A stretch of 14,797 bases of DNA, taken from positions 1 to 14,797 of the forward strand of contig CAJVXR010000029.1 in NCBI GenBank assembly GCA_913009535.1, written 5' to 3'. The stretch is from an uncultured Flavobacteriales bacterium. GTDB lineage: Bacteria; Bacteroidota; Bacteroidia; Flavobacteriales; Flavobacteriaceae. The first letter of the stretch is position 1, and each line of letters opens with the position of its first letter. The position numbers were made by a program, and so were the translations under genes. Under the pieces are notes generated by a model. That model did not search any database. It saw nothing but the letters and a program-made list of their open reading frames with translations, and was not told the DNA's origin. This document shows, one piece after another, positions 1-7,066 of the stretch.

Positions 1-281
1 TATTAATACAAAATGGATATAATGTTCAAAGATCAGGTGATGTTATTTTTAAGCTAAAAGAAAATGTTATCAGCTATGGAAATAAGGGAACTACTCATGG
101 GTCAGGATATTCTTATGATACGCATGTACCGCTCATTTTTTTCGGTAAAAAAATAGTACAAGGGGAGTCTGAAGTAAGAACTAAAATTACAGATATTGCA
201 CCAACAGTAGCTCAGTTAATGGGATTAAAAGATATGAATGCTTCCACTGGAGATGTGTTGACTTTTGTAATTCAGAACTAG
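1..281 (+). CDS. PafA-type alkaline phosphatase/phosphodiesterase, C-terminal fragment
   Basis: This is the 3' end of a gene that starts before the window; codons are read from base 3, giving 92 residues and a TAG stop at 279-281. The segment GTTHGSGYSYDTHVP (residues 29-43 of the fragment) followed by LIFFG, and then TKITDIAPTVAQLMGL, matches the C-terminal end of PafA-like enzymes of the alkaline phosphatase superfamily (type I phosphodiesterase/nucleotide pyrophosphatase fold). In that family the His of the THGSGY-like motif (here His32) is a zinc ligand. Such enzymes are usually exported and release phosphate from organic monoesters in the periplasm; the signal peptide, nucleophile Thr and the other metal ligands would lie outside the window, so activity cannot be judged. 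It converges on engB and shares its stop-codon bases. A sulfatase-like member of the same superfamily is a less likely alternative. Confidence 0.8.
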   Translation, partial: LIQNGYNVQRSGDVIFKLKENVISYGNKGTTHGSGYSYDTHVPLIFFGKKIVQGESEVRTKITDIAPTVAQLMGLKDMNASTGDVLTFVIQN

Positions 282-889
282 GTTGCTTTTTTTGTAAGAG
301 ATAAATTAACCTCACTTATAAAATCTAGAATTTCTTTTTTTCCAAGAAATTTAGAACTAGATGTTATGAAAAAATTAGGTAATATTTCCCAGTCTTCTTG
401 TAGTCTTAGTTTATATTTTTCAAGATTGGATTGGATTACATTTGGCTTTAATTTATCACATTTCGTGAATATTATAGAAAATGATATTGAATTTTGAGCT
501 AGCCAATTAATAAACTCAATGTCAATTGGGAGTGGGCTGTGTCGTATGTCGATTAGTACAAATGCCGATATCAATTGCTCTCTTTCCTTAAAGTAGTTAG
601 TGATAAATTTTTGAAATATATTTTTTTGGGATCTTGACACTTTAGCATAGCCGTACCCTGGAAGATCTACTAAATTCCAATTATCATTTATTAAAAAATG
701 ATTAATTAGCTGTGTTTTACCTGGTCTTGAAGAGGTCTTTGCTAAGTTCTTTTGATTGGTTAGCATATTTATAAGGGAAGACTTTCCTACATTAGATCTA
801 CCTATAAAAGCGTATTCAGGTATATTAGTCTTTGGGCAATTGGATACGTTCTGATTACTCACAACAAATTTTGCTGATTTAATTTGCAT
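278..889 (-). CDS. engB: Ribosome biogenesis GTP-binding protein EngB (YsxC/YihA)
   Basis: EngB is a TRAFAC-class GTPase needed for assembly of the large ribosomal subunit, and it is often essential. The protein has 203 residues, a normal length. All G motifs are readable: G1 GRSNVGKSS (30-38), a G2 threonine in GKTQ (57-60), G3 DLPGYGYAKVS (75-85), G4 TKCD (142-145) and G5 TSSS (176-179). The short N-terminal stretch before G1 (SAKFVVSN) and the DIRH motif after the fourth strand are typical of the family. The ATG is at 889-887. The gene lies 12 bp (or less than one codon turn of spacing constraint) downstream of the hydrolase gene on the same strand, which suggests co-transcription. Its stop codon overlaps that of the convergent phosphatase gene. 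I see nothing unusual in the protein. Confidence 0.96.
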   Translation of the reverse strand: MQIKSAKFVVSNQNVSNCPKTNIPEYAFIGRSNVGKSSLINMLTNQKNLAKTSSRPGKTQLINHFLINDNWNLVDLPGYGYAKVSRSQKNIFQKFITNYFKEREQLISAFVLIDIRHSPLPIDIEFINWLAQNSISFSIIFTKCDKLKPNVIQSNLEKYKLRLQEDWEILPNFFITSSSKFLGKKEILDFISEVNLSLTKKAT

Positions 890-901
890 TATATATTAGA
901 T

Positions 902-1669
902 TTATATAATCTTTCTATCAGAAAGCCAGTTGATTACAATTTTATTGAATTTATCAGGGTGTTCCATCATTGCAGCATGGCCACATTTCTTTAACCAAAA
1001 GAGGTTTGAGTCTGGAAGTAATTTATGAAATTCATCAGCAACATCTGGAGGAGTAACTATGTCGTTTTCCCCCCATATTATGCACACAGGTAAATTCATT
1101 TTAGTTAAATCTTTTGCCATGTTATGTCTTATAGCGCTTTTAGCTATAGCTAATGTTTTTATTAATTTGCGTCTGTCATTGACAGTTTCAAAAACTTCAT
1201 CAACTAATTCTTTAGTAGCTACTTTTGGATCATAAAAAACCTCTTCTACTTTAGCTTTCATCACATTATAATCTCCTCTTCTAGTGTATCCACTACCCAT
1301 GGCGCTTTCGTATAGTCCTGAGCTGCCAGTTAACACTAATGCTGCTGCTTTTTTTTCAAATAGTTTTGTGTAGTACAGGCCAACGTGTCCGCCAAGAGAA
1401 TTTCCAAGTAGTATGAATTTATCCAAATTTTTAAATTTGATAAAGTCATTTAAATATTCAGCAAAAGCTTTTACGGAAGTATTTAATAATGGAAGGTCAT
1501 AAAGTGGTAATTCAGGAACTAGTACTTTGAAATTATTTTCACTGAAAAAAGTGATTAGTTTTTCAAAGTTGGTTAGTCCTCCCATAAGACCATGTAGGAA
1601 AATGATTGGTGTTCCGTTTCCTTCTTCTATGTATTTAAATTTATTTTCTTCTTTGGGGGTGAAATTCAT
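902..1669 (-). CDS. Alpha/beta-fold hydrolase
   Basis: This is a probable cytoplasmic serine hydrolase of the alpha/beta-fold superfamily, 255 residues, substrate unknown. Visible elements are the oxyanion-hole motif HGLMGG (26-31), the nucleophile elbow GNSLGG (89-94, Ser91), the acid in WGENDIVTP (Asp203) and the catalytic His in CGHAAMMEHP (His231), so the triad is complete. There is no signal peptide. I chose the ATG at 1669-1667 (MNFTPKEE). The frame stays open to an upstream TTG at 1690-1688 that would add seven residues (262 in all), but that TTG lies inside a possible -7 promoter element and the extra residues match nothing I know of in the family. The gene precedes engB on the same strand and is divergent from mraZ. 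In my recollection a hydrolase of this kind commonly sits beside mraZ in Flavobacteriia. Esterase, BioH-like or MhpC-like activities are all possible and cannot be separated by reading alone. Confidence 0.88.
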   Translation of the reverse strand: MNFTPKEENKFKYIEEGNGTPIIFLHGLMGGLTNFEKLITFFSENNFKVLVPELPLYDLPLLNTSVKAFAEYLNDFIKFKNLDKFILLGNSLGGHVGLYYTKLFEKKAAALVLTGSSGLYESAMGSGYTRRGDYNVMKAKVEEVFYDPKVATKELVDEVFETVNDRRKLIKTLAIAKSAIRHNMAKDLTKMNLPVCIIWGENDIVTPPDVADEFHKLLPDSNLFWLKKCGHAAMMEHPDKFNKIVINWLSDRKII

Positions 1670-1687
1670 AAGCAATTTATTCCATTG

Positions 1688-1695
1688 CAAAATTA
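1688..1695 (-). promoter_or_regulatory. Possible -7 element for the hydrolase-engB operon
   Basis: Read on the - strand the bases are TAATTTTG, a match to the Bacteroidota -7 consensus TAnnTTTG. It would put transcription start about 5-7 bases downstream, leaving a short leader before the ATG at 1669. I see no TTG/TTTG -33 partner at the usual distance, and such matches arise easily in AT-rich DNA, so this is weak. Confidence 0.3.
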
Positions 1696-1880
1696 CACAT
1701 ATTTTATTAAAGATTATACTATATGCTTTTTTATTAAAATATAGACTTTATTAACAACTCACTTATTGGTTTTGTTAATTAATTATTACACCAGTTTAAT
1801 ATACTGAAAATCAATACTTTATATTAAATAAATTATTTTTTTGTCGACTTTTTGTGCTTTTAATAGATATTTATTAACAA

Positions 1881-1910
1881 TGTGGTATTAAGTGGTAAAA
1901 TGTGGTAACT
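1881..1910 (+). promoter_or_regulatory. Probable MraZ operator: three 10-bp direct repeats
   Basis: Three consecutive 10-bp units, TGTGGTATTA (1881-1890), AGTGGTAAAA (1891-1900) and TGTGGTAACT (1901-1910), share an identical core GTGGTA at 1882-1887, 1892-1897 and 1902-1907. The 10-bp pitch puts all cores on one face of the helix. MraZ is known to bind arrays of short G-rich direct repeats upstream of its own gene with this kind of spacing (TGGG repeats with 5-bp spacers in E. coli; AAAGTG-type repeats in mollicutes). The array ends 39 bp before the mraZ ATG and just before the -7 element, so bound MraZ should block the -33 region and repress the cluster. The sequence is seen directly; the binding is inferred. 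Confidence 0.8.
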
Positions 1911-1917
1911 TTTTTCT

Positions 1918-1925
1918 TAAATTTG
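1918..1925 (+). promoter_or_regulatory. Promoter -7 element of the mraZ/dcw operon
   Basis: TAAATTTG matches exactly the TAnnTTTG -7 consensus used by the primary sigma factor of Bacteroidota. It is the only such match on the + strand that I found between 1691 and 1949. Transcription would start near 1930, giving a leader of about 20 bases with no Shine-Dalgarno sequence. No clear TTG is present 17-23 bp upstream; that stretch falls in the second and third operator repeats, so the -33 element is either degenerate or replaced by the operator sequence. Confidence 0.6.
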
Positions 1926-1949
1926 ATTGAATCAATTATTGATAATTAA

Positions 1950-2402
1950 ATGAAGCCACTTATAGGTACACATGAATGTAAAGCAGATGTTAAAGGCAGA
2001 ATTATGATGCCTTCTTCTTTAAAGAAACAGCTATCTGGAGTTTTGCAAGATGGTTTTGTTTTAAAACGTGCTGTTTTTCAAAACTGTTTAGAGTTGTATC
2101 CAATTACAGAGTGGAATGATCTAATTGAAAAGGTGAATTCTTTAAATAGATTTAAGAAGAAGAACAATGATTTTATAAGAAGGTTCACAGCAGGAGTAAG
2201 GCTTTTAGAGCTAGATACCTCTGGAAGATTTTTAATTCCTAAGGATCTGATTGAATTTGCTGAGATATCGAAAGATATTGTTATTTCTTCATCAGTAAAT
2301 ATCATAGAGATTTGGGATAAGAGTTGTTATGAAAAAGTCTTGAAAGATTCAGCTATTGATTTTGCTGAACTGGCGGAAGATGTAATGGGAAACGATGAAT
2401 AA
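1950..2402 (+). CDS. mraZ: Division/cell wall cluster transcriptional repressor MraZ
   Basis: MraZ is a DNA-binding protein of the SpoVT/AbrB swapped-hairpin class that forms ring-like oligomers and represses its own dcw operon. The 150-residue length is normal. Both tandem AbrB-like repeats carry the family DxxxR signature: Asp13-Val-Lys-Gly-Arg17 within CKADVKGRIMMP, and Asp89-Thr-Ser-Gly-Arg93 within LELDTSGRFLIP. The opening IGTHECKADVKGR is typical for Bacteroidota homologues and supports the ATG at 1950. It is the first gene of the cluster, with three phased GTGGTA repeats just upstream that are its likely target. rsmH follows after 3 bp. In other bacteria MraZ and RsmH act oppositely on cluster expression, but that cannot be seen here. 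Confidence 0.96.
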   Translation: MKPLIGTHECKADVKGRIMMPSSLKKQLSGVLQDGFVLKRAVFQNCLELYPITEWNDLIEKVNSLNRFKKKNNDFIRRFTAGVRLLELDTSGRFLIPKDLIEFAEISKDIVISSSVNIIEIWDKSCYEKVLKDSAIDFAELAEDVMGNDE

Positions 2403-2405
2403 GTT

Positions 2406-3302
2406 ATGAAATACCATAATCCTGTTTTGTTAAATGAGTCAGTAGCAGGTTTAGACATATTAGAAGATGGTATCTATGTGGATGTTACTTTCGGCGGCGG
2501 CGGGCATAGCAAAGAGATTTTAAAAAAATTGGGTAATAGTGGTAGATTAATTGCCTTTGATCAAGACCAAGACTCTATTGAGAATAAAATAGATGATGAC
2601 AGGTTTTTATTGATAAATAAAAATTTCATGTATTTAAAAGAAAACCTTCTAAGTAACAATATTGATAAAGTAGATGGTATACTAGCAGACTTTGGGATTT
2701 CATCTCATCAAATTGATGTACCAGAGCGAGGTTTTTCAATCAGATATGATGCTGATTTAGATATGAGAATGGATCAAAGTACTGAGCTGACAGCTTTTGA
2801 TATCGTAAATAACTATTCTTTTGATCAACTAACTAAAATATTCTTTGAATATGGAGAATTAAGAATGGCTCGTGTTATCTCCACAAAAATTATTGAAGCA
2901 AGATTGATTTCTGAAATTAAAACAACATTAGAGTTTAATGAATTATTGTTGACTATTCTTCCTAAGAAAAGAAGTATCAAATTGTTGGCTCAAATATATC
3001 AAGCTTTAAGAATAGAGGTGAATTCAGAGCTTGAAGTTATTAAATCTTTTTTAATTCAGTCTCAAGAAGTCTTAAGAACAAAAGGTAGGCTTAGTATTAT
3101 TTCTTACCATTCATTGGAAGATCGCTTAGTGAAGCGATTTATCAGAAATGGTTTATTTGAAGGGGATGCGGAAAAAGATCTTTACGGAAATGTGCAAATA
3201 CCATTTAATAAAATAGGGAAATTAATAACTCCCGATGAAAGTGAGATTAAACAAAATAACAGAGCAAGGAGTGCGAAATTAAGAATAGCAGAAAAAAACT
3301 AA
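2406..3302 (+). CDS. rsmH: 16S rRNA (cytosine(1402)-N4)-methyltransferase RsmH (MraW)
   Basis: RsmH transfers a methyl group from S-adenosylmethionine to N4 of C1402 in 16S rRNA, in the decoding centre of the small subunit. The 298-residue protein has the usual order: HNPVLLNESV at the start (4-13), the SAM-binding loop VTFGGGGHS (27-35), the acidic FDQDQDS after the second strand (51-57), ADFGISSHQID (94-104), RGFS (108-111) and LDMRMD (118-123). Then come the family-specific helical insert ending in YQALRIEVN (198-206), YHSLEDRLVKRF (234-245), and a C-terminal RARSAKLR (286-293). All expected motifs are present. It lies 3 bp after mraZ and 1 bp before the ftsL-like gene, which fits coupled translation. 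Confidence 0.97.
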   Translation: MKYHNPVLLNESVAGLDILEDGIYVDVTFGGGGHSKEILKKLGNSGRLIAFDQDQDSIENKIDDDRFLLINKNFMYLKENLLSNNIDKVDGILADFGISSHQIDVPERGFSIRYDADLDMRMDQSTELTAFDIVNNYSFDQLTKIFFEYGELRMARVISTKIIEARLISEIKTTLEFNELLLTILPKKRSIKLLAQIYQALRIEVNSELEVIKSFLIQSQEVLRTKGRLSIISYHSLEDRLVKRFIRNGLFEGDAEKDLYGNVQIPFNKIGKLITPDESEIKQNNRARSAKLRIAEKN

Positions 3303-3303
3303 A

Positions 3304-3615
3304 ATGAAAAATAAAATAATCCAATTTGTAAGAGGCTCTTTTCTTTTAAGTAAAGACTCATCTAAAAATTGGAGTTTAATTTTATTCTTCTCTTTTTTAA
3401 GTTTATTAATGATTTATAGTTCTCATAGCGTAGATAGAAAGATTCATAATATCGCTCAAATTAATGAAAGTGTAAAATCACTTCGATCTGAGTTTGTGGA
3501 TACAAGAACAATTCTTATTAGGTATAAAATGGAGTCGTCAGTTTCAAAAAAAATTAACCAATTGGGGATTATCTCATCGACAGAACCTCCAATGAAAATA
3601 ATTATAAGCAAATAA
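3304..3615 (+). CDS. ftsL: FtsL-like cell division protein
   Basis: This is a 103-residue bitopic membrane protein. A cytoplasmic N-terminus of about 22 residues is followed by one hydrophobic segment (about 23-40, WSLILFFSFLSLLMIYSS). A periplasmic stretch of about 60 residues has heptad-like spacing over 45-78, consistent with a coiled coil. It has no strong sequence signature. The call rests on topology, size and position between rsmH and ftsI, exactly where FtsL sits in dcw clusters; Bacteroidota have a recognised, divergent FtsL-like family. FtsL normally pairs with FtsB and recruits or activates FtsW-FtsI. No FtsB candidate is in the window. The ATG at 3304 follows an A-rich leader 1 bp after the rsmH stop. 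The downstream gene begins 1 bp after this stop. Confidence 0.85.
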   Translation: MKNKIIQFVRGSFLLSKDSSKNWSLILFFSFLSLLMIYSSHSVDRKIHNIAQINESVKSLRSEFVDTRTILIRYKMESSVSKKINQLGIISSTEPPMKIIISK

Positions 3616-3616
3616 C

Positions 3617-3619
3617 TTG
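3617..3619 (+). other. TTG start codon of ftsI
   Basis: TTG is the only usable start between the in-frame TAA at 3605-3607 and the membrane anchor. Translation probably reaches it by coupling, since the upstream stop (3613-3615) is one base away; no Shine-Dalgarno sequence precedes it. Confidence 0.8.
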
Positions 3620-5611
3620 GCTACAACAAAAAAACATATTATCAATAGAACATATATAGTATCAGCACTGATATTGATACTAGCTATTTCTATTGTTGTC
3701 AAGTTAATTAATATACAATTTGTAAAAGGAGATTACTATATAGGTTTGTCTGAAGAGAATAATATTAAAAATATTATAATTCCTGCAAATAGGGGAAGTG
3801 TATATTCGTCCGGAGGTAAGCTTCTTGCCACTTCCGTTCCAAAATATGATATACGTTTTGATGCTTTAGCTCCCTCTGATAAAAACTTCAATGAAAACCT
3901 AACTAAGCTATCCAATAGTCTTTCAGTTTTCTATAATAAGCCAGCTAATTATTATATGAAATTGCTTAAAAATGCTAGAGATTCTAAAAACAGATACTTA
4001 TTAATAGCAAGGAACTTAGGCTATAACGATCAAGTCAAGATTAAAAATTTTCCACTACTTAATCTAGGTTCTTTTAAAGGGGGGTTAATTATTGAGCAGA
4101 AAACCAAACGTGACTACCCAATGGGTGGTGTCGCTCAAAGAACTATAGGATACGAAAGAAAAGATGATCAAGGTAATGTAACTAGACCCGGAATTGATGG
4201 TGCTTTTGGATCCAAGTACTTGCAAGGAGTAGACGGAAAAAGGTTATCACAAAAAATTGGTAAAGGTCAATGGAAGCCAATAGAAGATTTTAATCAAATT
4301 GAGCCTCAAGATGGTCTTGATATATATACTACAATAGATGTAAAGATTCAAGATGTTGCTCATTTTGCATTACTGGAGCAGTTGGAGAAATTCAAGGCTG
4401 ATCATGGTAGTGTTGTAGTTATGGAAGTATCTACTGGTGAGGTTAAAGCTATCTCTAATCTTGGTAGAACTTCTGTTGGAACGTATTACGAAAAGTTAAA
4501 TTATGCAGTGGGTGAATCCCATGAGCCTGGATCTACTTTTAAACTAATGGGAATGGTTGCTGCACTTGAAGACAAGGTTGTGGATACCAGTGATGTCATT
4601 GATACTGAAAGAGGAGTTTTGAGTTTTTACGGAAGAAATGTAAGAGATTCTAAAAAAGGAGGTTATGGTAAGATTTCTGTAGCAAAGGCATTTGAGGTTT
4701 CCTCTAACACCGCTATGGTTAAATTAGTTAATGACAATTATAAAGATAATCCTGAAAAATTTATTGACAGGCTTTATAGTATGGGTTTAAACAACACTCT
4801 TGACTTACCAATTCTTGGAGAAGGGATTCCTAAAATAACACATCCCTCCGATAAAAACAATTGGGATGGACTAGACTTGCCGTGGATGGCTTTTGGATAT
4901 GGTGTTTCAATTACTCCACTTCAAACCTTAGCGTTTTACAATGCGATAGCTAATGATGGGGTTATGCTTAAACCGAGATTCTTAAAAGAAGTTAAAGACT
5001 TTGATAAAACTATAGAGGTATTTAACAAAGAAGTTATTAACCCATCTGTATGTTCCAAAGAAACTGCAAGGAAAGTTCAAAAGATGATGCAAAATGTTGT
5101 TGAAAAAAAGCACGGTACCGCACATAATATTTATTCTCCAAGTTTTTCTATGGCTGGTAAAACAGGAACTTGTCAGACAGAATATTGGAAAGAATCAGGT
5201 CTTTATATCTCTTCATTTGCAGGTTATTTCCCTGCTGAAAACCCTAAATATTCATGTATAGTAGTTATTCATAAACCAGAAAAGAAAATTGGATATTATG
5301 GAAATGTTGTTGCTGCTCCAGTTTTTAAAAAAATTGCCCAAAAGATTTATTCTGATACTGCAATAGAAGATCGTTTAAAAGAAATTGAAATTTCTGAGCT
5401 TGAGTCTAAAAATGAGATATATATAACTTCAGATGAAGATAGGTCATTAATGCCCAATGTTACAAAATTAAATTTGTCAGATGCTATAGCTCTTTTAGAG
5501 AATCTAGGTTTAGTTGTCGAAGTATCTGGTAACGGAAATAAGATAAATCAATCTGTTAAATCTGGCTCGAAAATAAATAAGAATCAAAAGGTAATACTAA
5601 AGCTAAGTTGA
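3617..5611 (+). CDS. ftsI: Septal peptidoglycan transpeptidase FtsI (PBP3-like) with PASTA domain
   Basis: This class B penicillin-binding protein crosslinks septal peptidoglycan in the periplasm, working with FtsW. Of its 664 residues, one N-terminal membrane anchor covers about 14-34. A dimerisation/pedestal domain follows (IIIPANRGSVYSSGGKLLA at 53-71, then RPGIDGAFG at 190-198). The transpeptidase domain has the three active-site motifs: S-x-x-K at Ser306-Lys309 (EPGSTFK), S-x-N at Ser362-Asn364, and KTGT at 515-518. After a linker (about 585-607), a single C-terminal PASTA domain (about 608-664, MPNVTKLNLSDAIALLENLG) is present. The start is a TTG at 3617-3619, 1 bp after the ftsL stop: the frame is closed by TAA at 3605-3607, no ATG lies between, and the next internal Met (about residue 114) is far past the membrane anchor. 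Its stop overlaps the murE start by 4 bp. Confidence 0.95.
   Translation: MATTKKHIINRTYIVSALILILAISIVVKLINIQFVKGDYYIGLSEENNIKNIIIPANRGSVYSSGGKLLATSVPKYDIRFDALAPSDKNFNENLTKLSNSLSVFYNKPANYYMKLLKNARDSKNRYLLIARNLGYNDQVKIKNFPLLNLGSFKGGLIIEQKTKRDYPMGGVAQRTIGYERKDDQGNVTRPGIDGAFGSKYLQGVDGKRLSQKIGKGQWKPIEDFNQIEPQDGLDIYTTIDVKIQDVAHFALLEQLEKFKADHGSVVVMEVSTGEVKAISNLGRTSVGTYYEKLNYAVGESHEPGSTFKLMGMVAALEDKVVDTSDVIDTERGVLSFYGRNVRDSKKGGYGKISVAKAFEVSSNTAMVKLVNDNYKDNPEKFIDRLYSMGLNNTLDLPILGEGIPKITHPSDKNNWDGLDLPWMAFGYGVSITPLQTLAFYNAIANDGVMLKPRFLKEVKDFDKTIEVFNKEVINPSVCSKETARKVQKMMQNVVEKKHGTAHNIYSPSFSMAGKTGTCQTEYWKESGLYISSFAGYFPAENPKYSCIVVIHKPEKKIGYYGNVVAAPVFKKIAQKIYSDTAIEDRLKEIEISELESKNEIYITSDEDRSLMPNVTKLNLSDAIALLENLGLVVEVSGNGNKINQSVKSGSKINKNQKVILKLS
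5608..5610 (+). other. TTG start codon of murE overlapping the ftsI stop
   Basis: The four bases TTGA at 5608-5611 hold the murE start (TTG) and the ftsI stop (TGA). This is the same stop-start geometry as the common ATGA overlap, but with TTG. The in-frame stop at 5578-5580 with no ATG after it leaves no better choice nearby. Confidence 0.8.
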
Positions 5612-7065
5612 AAGAATTAAAAGAAATATTATATAAAGTTAAAATCTCTAAGGTAATTGGATCTACTTCTATTTCTGTTAGTAAATTATGTATTGACTCA
5701 AGAGAAATACAAGCCAATGATTTGTTCATTGCAATAAAGGGTAATGCTGTTGATGGTCATAGGTTTATTGAAGCTGCCATTAAATCAGGAGCAACATCTA
5801 TTGTATGTGAATCAATCCCCAGTGATACTCAAAACGGAATTACTTATTTAGAAGTTAATTGCTCTAGAGAAGCACTTTCTATCATTTCGTCAAATTATTA
5901 TGATAATCCGTCAGAAAAATTAAAATTAGTTGGAGTAACTGGTACTAATGGAAAAACTACAATAGCAACACTTTTATTTGACTTGTTTAAAATCGCTGGA
6001 TTTAAAACAGGTCTTATATCAACAGTGAAGATTTGTATTGATGACAACAGTCTAAACTCAGAGCAAACTACACCAGACTCTTTAAGGATAAATTATTTAT
6101 TATCTGAAATGTTAGCTAAAGGAGTGAAATATTGCTTTATGGAGATAAGTTCCCATGGGATTCACCAAAAGAGAATTAACGCATTGACATTCTCGGGAGG
6201 TATTTTTTCTAATCTAACCCACGATCATTTAGATTATCATTCTAGTTTTTCTGAGTATAGAGATATAAAAAAAGAATTTTTCGATAACCTACCGAAAGAG
6301 TCGTTTTCACTTATAAATAAAGATGATAAAAACGGCAATTTCATGATTCAAAATACTGCTTCTAAAGTATCCTTTTATGCATTAAATTCTTATGCTGATT
6401 TTAAGATTAAAATTTTAGAAAAATCGATTGAAGGGATGTTACTAAAAATTGACCAAACTGAATTATGGACCACCCTTTCTGGAAAGTTTAACGCTTATAA
6501 TTTACTATCTGTTATTTCTGCCGGAATATTGTTGGGTATTCCAAAAGAGAAGACTTTAGAGTATGCAAGTTTACTAAAGAGTGTTAGGGGGAGATTTGAA
6601 TATGTGATTGTTAATGGGATTACAGCAGTAGTGGATTATGCACATACACCAGATGCGCTTAAAAATGTTATACAAACAATAAATGATATCAGAACTGGTA
6701 ATGAGTCTCTAATTACCGTTGTAGGCTGTGGAGGAGATAGAGATTCGATGAAAAGACCTTTGATGGGGGGAATATCTAGCTCACTCAGTTCAAAAGTAAT
6801 ATTTACAAGCGATAACCCAAGATCTGAATCTGCAGAGTTAATTATAGAGCAGATGAATTCTGGAGTAAATCCAGTTGATTTTAAAAAAGTACTATCAATA
6901 CTATCTAGAGAAGAAGCGATAAAGACGGCATGTCAATTAGCTAGTCCTAAGGACATAATTTTAATTGCGGGAAAAGGACACGAAACGTATCAAGAAATAA
7001 ATGGAAAAAAAAATCACTTTGATGATTATGAAATTGTAAAAAATTATTTAACAAAAATTATATAA
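5608..7065 (+). CDS. murE: UDP-MurNAc-L-Ala-D-Glu:meso-diaminopimelate ligase MurE
   Basis: MurE is a cytoplasmic ATP-dependent ligase that adds the third stem-peptide residue to UDP-MurNAc-L-Ala-D-Glu. It has 485 residues in three domains: N-terminal UDP-binding (about 1-100), central ATPase with P-loop GTNGKTT (112-118) and [11 protein letters not shown] (201-211), and C-terminal domain with DYAHTPDAL (343-351), GCGGDRD (373-379), DNPR (402-405) and AGKGHE (454-459). In the family, DNPR reads meso-diaminopimelate, so the wall should be of the DAP type, as expected for Bacteroidota; lysine-adding enzymes differ there. The start is a TTG at 5608-5610 that overlaps the ftsI TGA (TTGA). The frame is closed upstream by TAA at 5578-5580 and has no ATG, and [11 protein letters not shown] aligns with known N-termini. 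mraY follows 1 bp after its stop; E. coli has murF in that place. Confidence 0.96.
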   Translation: MKELKEILYKVKISKVIGSTSISVSKLCIDSREIQANDLFIAIKGNAVDGHRFIEAAIKSGATSIVCESIPSDTQNGITYLEVNCSREALSIISSNYYDNPSEKLKLVGVTGTNGKTTIATLLFDLFKIAGFKTGLISTVKICIDDNSLNSEQTTPDSLRINYLLSEMLAKGVKYCFMEISSHGIHQKRINALTFSGGIFSNLTHDHLDYHSSFSEYRDIKKEFFDNLPKESFSLINKDDKNGNFMIQNTASKVSFYALNSYADFKIKILEKSIEGMLLKIDQTELWTTLSGKFNAYNLLSVISAGILLGIPKEKTLEYASLLKSVRGRFEYVIVNGITAVVDYAHTPDALKNVIQTINDIRTGNESLITVVGCGGDRDSMKRPLMGGISSSLSSKVIFTSDNPRSESAELIIEQMNSGVNPVDFKKVLSILSREEAIKTACQLASPKDIILIAGKGHETYQEINGKKNHFDDYEIVKNYLTKII

Positions 7066-7066
7066 T

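Larger units (their letters stand above)
1691..1949. other. Divergent intergenic region between hydrolase and mraZ
   Basis: This very AT-rich spacer is the only sizeable noncoding stretch in the window. Its right end (1881-1925) holds the operator repeats and the -7 element listed separately. The left part (about 1696-1880) contains only AT-rich runs and a weak imperfect palindrome at 1792-1806 (CAGT...ACTG arms). I see no hairpin terminator, RNA gene or small ORF that I would support. Confidence 0.75.

Noticed and set aside
282..300. T-run after the phosphatase stop as a possible intrinsic terminator
   Set aside because: No GC-rich stem precedes the T-run, and the stretch codes for the engB C-terminus on the other strand.
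1527..1754. 75-codon open frame on + antisense to the hydrolase start and running into the spacer
   Set aside because: It lies mostly opposite a well-supported hydrolase gene, its translation resembles no family, and open frames are frequent in such AT-rich DNA.
1792..1806. Imperfect palindrome with CAGT/ACTG arms in the hydrolase-mraZ spacer
   Set aside because: Only four to six arm bases pair around an AT-rich centre; too weak to call an operator or terminator without conservation data.
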